64,000 nt of DNA from an uncultured Bacteroides sp. (GTDB lineage Bacteria; Bacteroidota; Bacteroidia; Bacteroidales; Bacteroidaceae), in assembly GCA_944321495.1 (NCBI GenBank), contig CALULP010000013.1:91882-155881 (forward strand), read 5' to 3'. Every line of letters begins with the position of its first letter. The first letter of the stretch is position 1. The notes below the pieces were generated by a model. The model was not told the DNA's origin. It searched no databases and worked only from the letters and a program-made list of their open reading frames with translations. This document shows, piece by piece, positions 16,429 through 25,816 of this stretch. The translations under genes were made by a program, and so were the position numbers.

Positions 16429-18366
16429 ATGAAGTTACACATACGCCAGCGGCACATCAACACCGCACTCCTTTGTTCCGCCTTTTTCCTTTCGTGCCTT
16501 ACCGCCTGTGTCAACAGCATTGATTCCGAACCTGTCGTAGAAGAAGGTGACATACCCATTCATTTTTCCGTCAAGATAGAGAAGACTACGACTACCAAAG
16601 TAACAAACAATTTTTTTGACAAGGGGGACCAATTGGGATTGTATGCCGTACTATCCGGGAAAAGCATGGAAGAAGAACGCTATATTGACAACTTGCTGTT
16701 GAAAAGCGATGGAAACGAAACCTTACAGCCTGAAAAGGATGTATTCTATCCGGAAGGGGAAGATGCCGCCCTTGACTTTGTCGGCTACTACCCGTATCAA
16801 GAAAAAGGCATAACCGCCAAGACTGCCAAGCTGCCGATTGTCATACAAGCCGACCAAAGCCTGAAAGACAATTATTCAAAGAGCGATTTCCTCATCGCAA
16901 AGGCAAAAGGCATCACCAGCGACGAGGATTGCGTAGAGCTGAAATTCAAGCACAAACTGGCCAACATAAAACTGACCCTTACCCCCGGAGAGGGTGAAAA
17001 CATAGACGACATGCTGGCAGCCAATCCCCGCATCGTTGCCACCGGGTTTTACACACAGGCAGAATATGACTTCCAAACCGATAAAGTCACACCCGTGGGA
17101 GAACCCGGCGACATCATCGCCTACGGCAAATGGGAAAAAGAAGAAGGGAAACAGAAACTGACCGGAAAAGAACTCATCATCATCCCGCAAGCCATAGGGA
17201 AAGACCAGACCTTGCAAATGGAATGGAACGGCAAAATATATACTTGTGCCATGCCTCCCGCGGATGACACTCAGGAAAACACACAATATGAAATAAACAT
17301 CGATGCCACACAAAACACCAACAACCAATTATCCGGCATAATGGTAAGCATCGATGACTGGGACTTTCCGGCCATACAAAAGGGAACGGACAATTCCAGC
17401 CAATATGCCTCCATACATTTGTCCACGCTTTCTTTTGACCCCTCCAATGTCTACCGCGTATATTCAACCCGCGGGGAAGTACTTGCCGAAATCTGCAAAG
17501 AATATCTCCTATCAAAGAACCTGGCTTCACAAGCCATTGTGTCTTATCCCATCAAAGGCGGGAAAGCCGACTTGAGCCAAGGTACCATCCTGCAATTGCT
17601 GGACATCAACGACAATATAAACGGAGGCACCATAAGATGGAACACCAGAGACAACACTTTCAACTATGAGGCTGGGTATTCTCCCCGCATCCGCGAAATC
17701 TATTACGACGAGCGGGGGAACGTCCTGACAGAAAAGCCGGGAACCCCGCTCCACATCAACGTGGCAGCATATACCTTGCGCGATGACCGCGACCGGGGAA
17801 ACACACAAGAATACCCCGTGGTGAAAATCGGCACCCAATACTGGATGCGCAGCAACCTGCAAGCCACGATGTACAGAGACGGCACGCCTATCCCCCGCCA
17901 AGAAACACAAGGGAAAGCAACCGGCTACTTTACCGAAGACGAAGAAGAATATTTCTACAACGGATATGTATTGGAAGAAAACGAGCTGGCTCCTTACGGA
18001 TGGAGAATCCCTTCCGAAGAGGACTGGCAGACGTTGTGCGAATACGTTGGCGATGACGCCTCCCGGCTAAAGACCGGTGTTTGGGATGACGTCTATTACA
18101 CAAAAGACGGAGAAAAAATAATAGAAGAAGCCCTCCCCAACAACAACCTCAGTATGCTCGGCATTCAACCTTTAGGCATCTGGATAGGTAAAAAAGTAGC
18201 ATCCATAGGAACAGCATGTGGCTTTTGGACATGGAATGATACCGGGATTCCTGAAGAAACGGTCTTTTTCCAGTCGCAAAACCACGAGATCCATTGGATG
18301 AGCGTAAATTCAAGCGCGGGAGACTACTACAAAGCCCTCTCCGTGCGTTGCATCCAAGAAGAATAA
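16429..18366 (+). CDS. Fimbrillin-like lipoprotein with C-terminal FISUMP domain
   Basis: The 645-residue protein starts with a lipoprotein signal (lipobox LTAC, Cys27). Residues about 38-300 look like the fimbrillin family: IPIHFSVKIEKTTTTK, the FDKGDQLGLYAV block, FVGYYPY and a phenylalanine-rich FKHKLANIKLTL. The C-terminal part (about 460-645) matches the FISUMP domain (Fibrobacter succinogenes major paralogous domain): YPVVKIGTQYWMRSNLQAT, APYGWRIPSEEDWQTLCEYVG and a final SVRCIQEE. It is probably a cell-surface protein; partner and function are unknown. It has its own promoter and appears monocistronic. Confidence 0.8.
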   Translation: MKLHIRQRHINTALLCSAFFLSCLTACVNSIDSEPVVEEGDIPIHFSVKIEKTTTTKVTNNFFDKGDQLGLYAVLSGKSMEEERYIDNLLLKSDGNETLQPEKDVFYPEGEDAALDFVGYYPYQEKGITAKTAKLPIVIQADQSLKDNYSKSDFLIAKAKGITSDEDCVELKFKHKLANIKLTLTPGEGENIDDMLAANPRIVATGFYTQAEYDFQTDKVTPVGEPGDIIAYGKWEKEEGKQKLTGKELIIIPQAIGKDQTLQMEWNGKIYTCAMPPADDTQENTQYEINIDATQNTNNQLSGIMVSIDDWDFPAIQKGTDNSSQYASIHLSTLSFDPSNVYRVYSTRGEVLAEICKEYLLSKNLASQAIVSYPIKGGKADLSQGTILQLLDINDNINGGTIRWNTRDNTFNYEAGYSPRIREIYYDERGNVLTEKPGTPLHINVAAYTLRDDRDRGNTQEYPVVKIGTQYWMRSNLQATMYRDGTPIPRQETQGKATGYFTEDEEEYFYNGYVLEENELAPYGWRIPSEEDWQTLCEYVGDDASRLKTGVWDDVYYTKDGEKIIEEALPNNNLSMLGIQPLGIWIGKKVASIGTACGFWTWNDTGIPEETVFFQSQNHEIHWMSVNSSAGDYYKALSVRCIQEE

Positions 18367-18382
18367 CACGGCAGGCGGCTAC

Positions 18383-18468
18383 AACTCTCATTTCTTTTTC
18401 GTACTTTTGTCCCAATATGTGAAACAAGGCCGCAGCCGGACAAATACGATGAAAAAGAAATGAGAGTT
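18383..18468. repeat. 18-bp perfect inverted repeat around the metF promoter
   Basis: AACTCTCATTTCTTTTTC (18383-18400) is exactly reverse-complemented at 18451-18468, leaving a 50-bp centre that contains the -7 element TACTTTTG (18402-18409). The right arm includes the metF start codon (18460-18462). A four-codon frame (ATG at 18449, stop TGA at 18461-18463) overlaps the metF start. The arrangement suits either an invertible promoter or a hairpin that blocks the start codon in read-through RNA. Confidence 0.85.
18402..18409 (+). promoter_or_regulatory. metF: -7 element of metF
   Basis: TACTTTTG matches TAnnTTTG, 50 bp before the metF start; no TTTG is seen at the expected -33 position, which falls just outside the left arm of the inverted repeat. 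Confidence 0.55.
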
Positions 18469-19413
18469 ATCGATTTGATAAACAGCAACCAACAAACCGC
18501 TTTTTCTTTCGAGATATTGCCACCCATCAAAGGGACAGGCATAGAAAAAGTGTACCAGGATATCGATACCTTAAGGGAATTCGACCCCAAATACATCAAT
18601 ATCACCACGCACCGCAGTGAATATGTCTACAAAGATTTGGGCAACGGCATATTCCAACGCAACCGCCTGCGCCGCCGTCCCGGCACTGTGGCCGTAGCTG
18701 CAGCCATCCAGAACAAATACAACATCACCGTTGTACCACACATCCTGTGTAGCGGCTTCACCCGTGAAGAGACAGAATACGTGCTACTCGACTTGCAATT
18801 TCTGGGCATCACCGACCTGCTGGTACTCCGGGGAGACAAGGCCAAACACGAATCCGTATTCACCCCCGAAGCCAACGGTTACAGCCATGCCATCGAACTG
18901 GAAGAACAAATCAACAACTTCAACAAAGGCATTTTCGTTGACGGCTCGGAGATGAAGATAACCCATACTCCTTTCTCATACGGTGTAGCTTGCTACCCGG
19001 AAAAACATGAAGAAGCCCCAAACTTGACTTCCGATATCTATTGGTTGAAACGGAAAATGGAAACCGGTGCGGAGTATGCCGTAACCCAACTATTTTACGA
19101 CAACCGCAAATATTTTGACTTTGTGAAAAGAGCACGCCAGGAAGGCATCACAATTCCCATCATACCAGGCATCAAGCCGCTAAAGAAGATGTCGCAACTC
19201 AGCAGGATACCCAAAACATTCAAGGTGGATATCCCTGAAGAACTCACCCGCGAGATCTTGAAATGCAAAGATGACAAAGAAGTGCAACAAGTCGGGATAG
19301 AATGGTGCGTACAGCAGTGCAAAGAACTGATAGCCAACGGCATTCCCAGCATCCATTTCTATTCGGTTTCAGCTGCGGACAGCATTAAGGAAGTGGCAAG
19401 GCAAATTTATTAA
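18460..19413 (+). CDS. metF: Methylenetetrahydrofolate reductase
   Basis: The 317-residue FAD enzyme reduces 5,10-methylene-THF to 5-methyl-THF for methionine synthesis. Recognisable blocks are TAFSFEILPP near the N-terminus (catalytic Glu), NITTHRSEYV, TDLLVLRGDK, GVACYPEKHEEAPN and AVTQLFYDN. Length is that of bacterial MetF. The start lies inside the right arm of an 18-bp inverted repeat. It is followed 36 bp later by holB and seems to head a metF-holB-PSP1-gldH unit. Confidence 0.95.
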   Translation: MRVIDLINSNQQTAFSFEILPPIKGTGIEKVYQDIDTLREFDPKYINITTHRSEYVYKDLGNGIFQRNRLRRRPGTVAVAAAIQNKYNITVVPHILCSGFTREETEYVLLDLQFLGITDLLVLRGDKAKHESVFTPEANGYSHAIELEEQINNFNKGIFVDGSEMKITHTPFSYGVACYPEKHEEAPNLTSDIYWLKRKMETGAEYAVTQLFYDNRKYFDFVKRARQEGITIPIIPGIKPLKKMSQLSRIPKTFKVDIPEELTREILKCKDDKEVQQVGIEWCVQQCKELIANGIPSIHFYSVSAADSIKEVARQIY

Positions 19414-19449
19414 CGAGCGATTAAAAATCCGGCATATCCATATTTATCC

Positions 19450-20577
19450 ATGTTCAGTTTCCAAGATGTAATAGGACAAACAGACGCCAAACAGAAATTG
19501 TTGCATGAGGCGCACAAAGGACGCATTGCCCATGCGCAACTGTTTTGCGGTCCGTCGGGCATAGGCAAAATGGCATTGGCATTGGCTTACGCACGTTACC
19601 TCTGCTGCCCGAACCACACCCCAACGGATGCTTGTGGAACCTGCCCTTCATGCGTAAAATGGAATAAGTTGGTTCACCCAGACGTGCATTTCGTCTTCCC
19701 CATCGTAAAAAACGCCAAAGCAAAAAAAGAAATATGCGATGATTACCTCGCCAACTGGCGACAGCTGTTGTTGGAAAGCCCGTATTTCGCCTTGGAGCAT
19801 TGGCTTGACAAGATGGGAGCCGAGAACGGCCAAGCCATCATCTACGCCAAAGAAAGCGACGAAATCACCCGGAAACTCAGTTTAAAGTCCAGCGAAGGAG
19901 GTTATAAAATCACCATCGTCTGGCTTCCCGAGAAGATGCACGAAGCCTGTGCCAACAAACTCCTGAAACTATTGGAAGAGCCTCCGCAGCAAACCCTATT
20001 CCTGCTGGTTTCCGAAACCCCGGAAATGATTCTACCGACCATTCAAAGCCGTACCCAGCGCTTCAACATTCCACGGATAAGCGATGAAGAAATCGCCTCT
20101 GCCCTCCAACGGAAATACGGCATCCAGGCACAAGACAGTGAAACCATAGCACACATGGCCAACGGGAGTTTCCTCAAAGCTTTGGCAACAATCCATCTCA
20201 ACGAGGAAAACAGCCAGTATTTCGACCTGTTTGTCAGCCTGATGCGTCTTTCATACCAGCGCAAGATACGTGAAATGAAGCAATGGAGCGAACAAGTGGC
20301 AAGCCTTAGCAGAGAACGCCAAAAAGACTTCCTGAACTACTGCCAACACATGATACGCGAAAGCTTCATAGCCAACTTCCATTGCAAGGAGATGAACTAT
20401 ATGACGCGTCCAGAACAAAACTTCACTGCCCGCTTCGCCCCTTTTGTAAACGAACGCAACGTGATGGGCATCATGCACGAACTGAGCGAAGCACAAATAC
20501 ATATTGAACAAAACGTAAATCCACGCATGGTATTCTTCGACTTCTCGTTAAAAATGATAGTATTGCTTAAAAACTGA
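19450..20577 (+). CDS. holB: DNA polymerase III delta' subunit (clamp-loader ATPase-like)
   Basis: The 375-residue protein is the delta' component of the replication clamp loader. It has an intact P-loop GPSGIGKMALA (about residues 34-44), a zinc module (Cys near 57-58, 67, 70 and 73: CCPN...CGTCPSC) and the sensor-region block KLLKLLEEPPQQTLFLLVSETPEMILPTIQSRTQRF. Preceded by metF and followed by a PSP1-domain gene and gldH, an order I regard as usual in Bacteroides. Confidence 0.9.
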   Translation: MFSFQDVIGQTDAKQKLLHEAHKGRIAHAQLFCGPSGIGKMALALAYARYLCCPNHTPTDACGTCPSCVKWNKLVHPDVHFVFPIVKNAKAKKEICDDYLANWRQLLLESPYFALEHWLDKMGAENGQAIIYAKESDEITRKLSLKSSEGGYKITIVWLPEKMHEACANKLLKLLEEPPQQTLFLLVSETPEMILPTIQSRTQRFNIPRISDEEIASALQRKYGIQAQDSETIAHMANGSFLKALATIHLNEENSQYFDLFVSLMRLSYQRKIREMKQWSEQVASLSRERQKDFLNYCQHMIRESFIANFHCKEMNYMTRPEQNFTARFAPFVNERNVMGIMHELSEAQIHIEQNVNPRMVFFDFSLKMIVLLKN

Positions 20578-20610
20578 GGAGCCAAAGCACCGATGTTGAA
20601 ATTTATGTCC

Positions 20611-20618
20611 TATATTTG
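20611..20618 (+). promoter_or_regulatory. Candidate internal promoter before PSP1 gene
   Basis: TATATTTG fits the -7 consensus, 35 bp before the PSP1 start codon. No TTTG at the right -33 spacing. Confidence 0.4.
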
Positions 20619-20652
20619 TAACAGACGATTAATAACTTATTATTTAACATTG

Positions 20653-21933
20653 ATGGATTTCAAACTACATAACGGAAGCGGAAGCCTATGCGCCAAAAGT
20701 TGCGGGATACAAGACAAGCAACTCAACACATACGACTGGCTTGCCGACATCCCCGGCAATAACGATGAAAGCGACTTGGTAGAAGTGCAATTCAAAAATA
20801 CCCGCAAAGGTTATTACCGCAACAGCAATAAAATTCCTTTGGAAAAAGGCGACATCGTTGCCGTAGAAGCAACCCCCGGACATGACATTGGCGTAGTAAC
20901 ACTGACAGGCCGCCTTGTCCCATTGCAGATGCGTAAGGCCAACATCAAATCGGAGAACGACATCAAACGCATTTACCGCAAAGCAAAAACGGTAGACATG
21001 GACAAATATTCCGAAGCCAAGGCCCGCGAGCACTCTACCATGATACGCGCCCGACAGATAGCCAAAAGCCTTAACCTCGACATGAAGATCGGTGATGTGG
21101 AATATCAAGGCGATGGCAACAAAGCCATTTTCTACTACATTGCAGAAGGACGCGTGGACTTCCGCCAACTCATCAAAGTACTTGCTGAAGTATTCCGCGT
21201 ACGCATCGAGATGAAGCAAATCGGCGCCCGCCAGGAAGCTGGACGCATCGGCGGCATCGGACCTTGCGGCAGGGAACTGTGTTGCGCCACGTGGATGACT
21301 TCTTTCGTATCCGTTTCAACCAGCGCGGCACGCCTGCAAGATATTTCCCTGAACCCACAGAAACTGGCGGGTCAATGTGCCAAACTGAAATGTTGCCTGA
21401 ATTATGAAGCTGACTGCTATGTCGAGGCACAAAAACGATTACCGTCCAAAGAAATCGTTTTGGAAACGAAAGATGCGACATATTTCTTCCTAAAAGCCGA
21501 CATCTTGAGCAACCAGATAACTTACACTACAGATAAGAGCAATCCGGTAAATACCATTACCATCAGCGGGAAACGGGCATTCGAAATCATCGGCCTGAAC
21601 AAGCGGGGAATCAAGCCGGACGACCTAAACGAAGACCTTACGCACTCTTCCGTCAAAAAGCCTATTGACCTGGTAGAGCAAGAAAGCCTGACACGCTTTG
21701 ACCGCAACCGCAAAGGCAACGCCAGCCGAAACAAGAAAAAGAAAAAGAAGCCGCAACAGGCTTCCGACACGAACAAACGCCCGGATCCCGGTGAAAATAA
21801 GGAGCAAACAGTTTCCACACCAGCCAAAGGGAAACAGCAGCCCAAGCAACAAGGGAAACCGCAACAACGCAATAACCGTAAGCCTAAACAACAAAACGAA
21901 CCGGCGCAAAATGACAAACCGGCACAAAATTAA
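20653..21933 (+). CDS. PSP1 C-terminal-domain protein, RicT-like
   Basis: About 426 residues; the start at 20653 (MDFKLHNGSGSL) is preferred over an ATG at 20593 whose extra 20 residues overlap the candidate promoter and look untranslated. The PSP1 domain (about 45-270) has VEVQFKNTRKGYYRN at its start and the cysteine cluster CGRELCC ... QCAKLKCCLNYEADCY, which in RicT of Bacillus helps bind an Fe-S cluster in the Y-complex. The tail (about 360 onward) is a disordered Lys/Gln/Asn-rich stretch with KKKKKK, suggesting RNA contact. Function in Bacteroidetes is not established. Confidence 0.85.
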   Translation: MDFKLHNGSGSLCAKSCGIQDKQLNTYDWLADIPGNNDESDLVEVQFKNTRKGYYRNSNKIPLEKGDIVAVEATPGHDIGVVTLTGRLVPLQMRKANIKSENDIKRIYRKAKTVDMDKYSEAKAREHSTMIRARQIAKSLNLDMKIGDVEYQGDGNKAIFYYIAEGRVDFRQLIKVLAEVFRVRIEMKQIGARQEAGRIGGIGPCGRELCCATWMTSFVSVSTSAARLQDISLNPQKLAGQCAKLKCCLNYEADCYVEAQKRLPSKEIVLETKDATYFFLKADILSNQITYTTDKSNPVNTITISGKRAFEIIGLNKRGIKPDDLNEDLTHSSVKKPIDLVEQESLTRFDRNRKGNASRNKKKKKKPQQASDTNKRPDPGENKEQTVSTPAKGKQQPKQQGKPQQRNNRKPKQQNEPAQNDKPAQN

Positions 21934-21937
21934 ATAT

Positions 21938-22441
21938 ATGCATCCACTTAATATGTTATGCCTGTGGCTACTTGCCACGGGCATAATAATAGGATGCCAT
22001 AGCGTCACGGTACAACATACGTATCACTCTTTCCCTAATGAAACTTGGAATGGGCAAGACACCATAGACTTCCCCATAGAAGTAGCAGACTCACTTGCCG
22101 ACTACTTGCTGACCATCGAAATCCGCAACAATAACCATTATCCTTATCAAGACTTACCACTTTCTATCACATGTACCGAAGGGGACAGCCTATTCCTGCG
22201 AACCGACACATTATCCATCAGATTGGCCGATAGCAATGGCAACTGGACAGGCAACGGCCTGGGCGGTTTATATCAATCCGGACATCCCGCAGGATATCTA
22301 CGACCGCGCCATACAGGCATACACCACATCCGAATGACTTACCTCCTACCCGACACAATGCTGGCAGGAATCAGCGATATCGGTATCCGGCTGGAAACTA
22401 ACGCCTCCTATCACGCCCCGCATCAACACGCAGGAAAATAA
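21938..22441 (+). CDS. gldH: Gliding-motility-type lipoprotein GldH
   Basis: About 167 residues from the ATG at 21938, 4 bp after the PSP1 stop; an earlier ATG at 21911 overlaps that gene. A lipoprotein signal ends at Cys20 (IIIGC). The conserved GldH motif HSFPNETWNGQDTIDF follows. In gliding Bacteroidetes GldH is needed for motility and secretion; in non-gliding gut species its role is unknown. Its last 44 bp overlap the 3' end of rodA on the other strand. Confidence 0.85.
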   Translation: MHPLNMLCLWLLATGIIIGCHSVTVQHTYHSFPNETWNGQDTIDFPIEVADSLADYLLTIEIRNNNHYPYQDLPLSITCTEGDSLFLRTDTLSIRLADSNGNWTGNGLGGLYQSGHPAGYLRPRHTGIHHIRMTYLLPDTMLAGISDIGIRLETNASYHAPHQHAGK

Positions 22442-23855
22442 AAAGCAGAATGGTAAAACCCCATAAAGAAGACCCGCCATAACTGAAGAAAGGCAACGGA
22501 ATGCCAATAACCGGGGTCAACCCCAACACCATGCCGACATTAATAAACAGGTGGAACAAGAATATGCTCAGCACCGAATAACCGTACACCCTGCCAAATA
22601 CAGACGGTTGCCTTTCTGCCACAAACAACAGACGCAAGATAAACGCCAGATACAACAGCAATACTGCCGCCGAACCCACAAAGCCCTGCTCCTCACCTAT
22701 CGTACAAAAGATAAAGTCGGTATCTTGTTCAGGCACATATTTCAACTTCGTTTGCGTACCATTCAAAAAGCCCTTGCCCGTCAAATCTCCGGAACCTATG
22801 GCTATCTTGGATTGATTGACATTGTAACCGGCACCTGTAGGGTCTTCCTCCAAGCCAAGCACAACCTTGATACGCATCTGTTGGTGAGGTTCCAATACCT
22901 GATTGAACACATAATCGCTGGAATACAAAAAGCCTATGGAAACTACCGTAAACAGCCCGATAAGCATATAATTAAGTTTCCTGCCCTCCAAAGCCAGAAA
23001 AAGCAGGTAGCCTACCAACAATGCGCACAAGCCCCATTGTGCCCAAACCTGGTTGAAGGGAATCACATACCGGGCAAATATCCATGCCAATAAATGCACC
23101 AACAAAATCGCAATCAACATGTTCCGTACCGGTTTCCATTGCCGGAGATACAGCCATGACATACCGACAGCCGCCAACATAATAAGAAACAACACCACAT
23201 ATTGCCCCACAGGAGTAGGCATGGAATCACCCCACATGACTGCGCCATACCGGATACCCACTACGAAATAAACTATCGCGCACACACCGGCAAACAGTAT
23301 CACTCCAGGCATGCCTTCCCGATACAATACGAGGGAAAATGCAAGATATACCAAGGCCGACCCGGTTTCCCGCTGCATAATAATAAGCAACATAGGAAAC
23401 AAGACAAGGAAAGCCAAGCCCAACGCACTCTTCCATGTCCGCATCGTAAACCCGTAAGCATTCATGTACTTGGCCAATGCCAACGCCGTAGCAAATTTGG
23501 CAAATTCCGCAGGCTGCAGGCTTACCGGCCCCAGGATCAGCCACGAATGTGACCCCTTGGTATCGGGAGCAATAAATATCGTCACCAACAGCAGCAGCAT
23601 CAGAGCCACATATATCAAGTAAGCAAAGGTATCATAAAAAGCATCATCCAGCATCAACAACACAAAAGCCAGCCCGAATGAACATACTATCCATACCAGT
23701 TGCTTGCCGGCGCGCGTGGAAAAATCCAAAAACTCCGGGTTACCAAACTCATAGCTGGCACCGCATACACTAAACCATCCACACGCCAAGAGCAACAGGT
23801 AAAGGACAATAGTCCACCAGTCCAATGACGCCCATATACTTTGCTTATGTATCAT
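22398..23855 (-). CDS. rodA: Peptidoglycan glycosyltransferase RodA
   Basis: A 485-residue SEDS-family membrane protein with about ten transmembrane helices. Signatures include LQPAEFAKFATALALA, MQRETGSALVYLAF and, near the end, IGEEQGFVGSAAVLLLY and GLTPVIGIPLPFFSYGGSS. RodA polymerises lipid II during cell elongation together with PBP2, whose gene lies directly upstream. It is the last gene of the mre-pbp2-rodA unit and its 3' end overlaps gldH. Confidence 0.96.
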   Translation of the reverse strand: MIHKQSIWASLDWWTIVLYLLLLACGWFSVCGASYEFGNPEFLDFSTRAGKQLVWIVCSFGLAFVLLMLDDAFYDTFAYLIYVALMLLLLVTIFIAPDTKGSHSWLILGPVSLQPAEFAKFATALALAKYMNAYGFTMRTWKSALGLAFLVLFPMLLIIMQRETGSALVYLAFSLVLYREGMPGVILFAGVCAIVYFVVGIRYGAVMWGDSMPTPVGQYVVLFLIMLAAVGMSWLYLRQWKPVRNMLIAILLVHLLAWIFARYVIPFNQVWAQWGLCALLVGYLLFLALEGRKLNYMLIGLFTVVSIGFLYSSDYVFNQVLEPHQQMRIKVVLGLEEDPTGAGYNVNQSKIAIGSGDLTGKGFLNGTQTKLKYVPEQDTDFIFCTIGEEQGFVGSAAVLLLYLAFILRLLFVAERQPSVFGRVYGYSVLSIFLFHLFINVGMVLGLTPVIGIPLPFFSYGGSSLWGFTILLFIFLRVDAGRDRRR

Positions 23856-23924
23856 TTTTTATCTATTTCTGCTAAACTTATGCTGCATTGCATAACGAAA
23901 AATACGATGACGCCGGAACAACGG

Positions 23925-25784
23925 TCACCGTTCTTCGTCATCATAACTGATAACACGGTTGCTGAACTCCTCCGCCAGTGCCTCGTTTGCGGGTGAGAGT
24001 TTGCCATTCAGATATTGATCCATCAGAATCGCACCGATAGGCACGCCATAAGTAGCCCCCCACCCTCCATTTTCCACATACACGGCAATAGCTATCTTAG
24101 GATTGTCCATCGGCGCAAACCCCATGAAAACAGAGTGGTCCTTGCCACGGTTCTGCGCCGTACCCGTTTTTCCGCATGCCTCTATGCCAGGCAGCATGGT
24201 CTCAATGATACGGCACGTACCGCCCCCTGCAACTGAGGCCCTCATTCCCTTTACTACCGACTCATAATGCCGGGGAGCGATATCGGTATAGTGCCGGGTA
24301 CGGTACAAACTGTCCAAAGTCCCATCTTCTATCTCTTTTACCAGATGAGGAGCGATATAAAAGCCCCTGTTGGCAATGGTCGCTCCCAGATTGGCTATCT
24401 GCAAAGGCGTAGTCAGCACCTCTCCCTGACCGATGGATATGCTGATAACGGTCAATCCGTTCCAAGACCCGCGGTATATATTATCGTAAAACTGAGCATT
24501 GGGAATAAGCCCGCGTTGCTCGCCGGGCAGGTCTGTATCCAACCGGTAGCCGAAACCTTGTGAAACCATGTGATCTTTCCATACTGTAATGGCATTCTGA
24601 GGAGAACCGTATTTGTCATCCCCGAACATGCGATACAAACCCCAGCAAAAATATGCGTTACACGAGGTTGCAAGAGCCGGCACCAGCGGCAAAGGAGAAG
24701 CATGGCCGTGACACCCGACACGCAAGCCCCTGAAAATAAAGCCATGCGAGCACGGGAATGATGGAGTATCCTCTTGTATGATTCCTTCCTGCAAAAAAGT
24801 CAACGCTTGAGCAGTCTTAAACGTAGAGCCGGGGGGATATGTCCCCATGATGGCACGATTAAGCAACGGTTTACGCTTGTCTTTCTGCAAAAGGCTGTGA
24901 TTCGTGCCCCGTTGCCTGCCTACCAACAAGGCAGGGTCATAAGTTGGGGATGAAACCATACAAAGAATCTCTCCGGTAGAAGGTTCTATGGCCACAATAG
25001 CTCCTATCTTATTACGCATCAACCGCTCACCCAACATTTGCAGGTCAATGTCCAGGCCTAACGTCAAGTTCTTGCCGGGAACCGGAGGCCGGTCCATTTC
25101 GCCATCCCGGTAATGCCCTTGAATGCGCCCATGGGCATCACGCAACAACACCTCTACCCCTTTCTCCCCGCGCAGATATTTCTCATAAGACTTTTCAATG
25201 CCTTGTTTGCCTATGTAATCACTCCGGTCATAATAATCGTCTTTCTCCATCTCCCGTTTTGACACCTCGCCAATATCGCCCAATGCATGGGCAGCCGCAT
25301 TGTAGGCATATTTACGGATAGTACGCCGCTGTATGGAAAAACCGGGGAACTTATACAATTTCTCTTGGAACACGCCACACTCCTCCGCAGAAAGCTGGGT
25401 CATGAAGGTCTGTTGCGTATAACGGGAATAGCCGGGATTCAGGCGACGATTGCTCACCTTCGCCATCCGTTCATCAAACTGTTCATGGGTAATGCCCAAA
25501 GTACGACAAAAATCAAGGGTATCCAAATGCGCCACTTCACGGGGGACAAAAGTCACGTCATAAGCCGGTTGATTATACACAAGCAGCTTACCGTTCCGGT
25601 CATAAATAGCACCACGCGAAGGATACTGCACCTTATTCATAAAGGCATTGCTATCGGCGTTCTTCTTGTAGGCATCGGTCATAATCTGCAAATTAAACAA
25701 CCGGCAGATATAAACCAGGACAAGGGCCACCGCTATCAGGGCGATTACATATTTTCTCTTTTCCAATGCATAATCTTTCGCCAT
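23925..25784 (-). CDS. mrdA: Penicillin-binding protein 2 (elongasome transpeptidase)
   Basis: The 619-residue class-B PBP has one N-terminal membrane helix (about 12-32), a dimerisation domain and a C-terminal transpeptidase. The active-site motifs are STFK with Ser320, SCN (SxN) and KTGTAQN. It cross-links peptidoglycan during elongation together with RodA. Length is normal. It lies between mreD and rodA with short gaps. Confidence 0.95.
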   Translation of the reverse strand: MAKDYALEKRKYVIALIAVALVLVYICRLFNLQIMTDAYKKNADSNAFMNKVQYPSRGAIYDRNGKLLVYNQPAYDVTFVPREVAHLDTLDFCRTLGITHEQFDERMAKVSNRRLNPGYSRYTQQTFMTQLSAEECGVFQEKLYKFPGFSIQRRTIRKYAYNAAAHALGDIGEVSKREMEKDDYYDRSDYIGKQGIEKSYEKYLRGEKGVEVLLRDAHGRIQGHYRDGEMDRPPVPGKNLTLGLDIDLQMLGERLMRNKIGAIVAIEPSTGEILCMVSSPTYDPALLVGRQRGTNHSLLQKDKRKPLLNRAIMGTYPPGSTFKTAQALTFLQEGIIQEDTPSFPCSHGFIFRGLRVGCHGHASPLPLVPALATSCNAYFCWGLYRMFGDDKYGSPQNAITVWKDHMVSQGFGYRLDTDLPGEQRGLIPNAQFYDNIYRGSWNGLTVISISIGQGEVLTTPLQIANLGATIANRGFYIAPHLVKEIEDGTLDSLYRTRHYTDIAPRHYESVVKGMRASVAGGGTCRIIETMLPGIEACGKTGTAQNRGKDHSVFMGFAPMDNPKIAIAVYVENGGWGATYGVPIGAILMDQYLNGKLSPANEALAEEFSNRVISYDDEER

Positions 25785-25816
25785 CTTTCTTCTACCCCAT
25801 TATCAGACCGATGTTA

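Noticed and set aside
18410-18459. Riboswitch (SAM or cobalamin) upstream of metF
   Set aside because: The leader after the -7 element is only about 45 nt and shows none of the expected conserved cores; the same is true of the metA leader.
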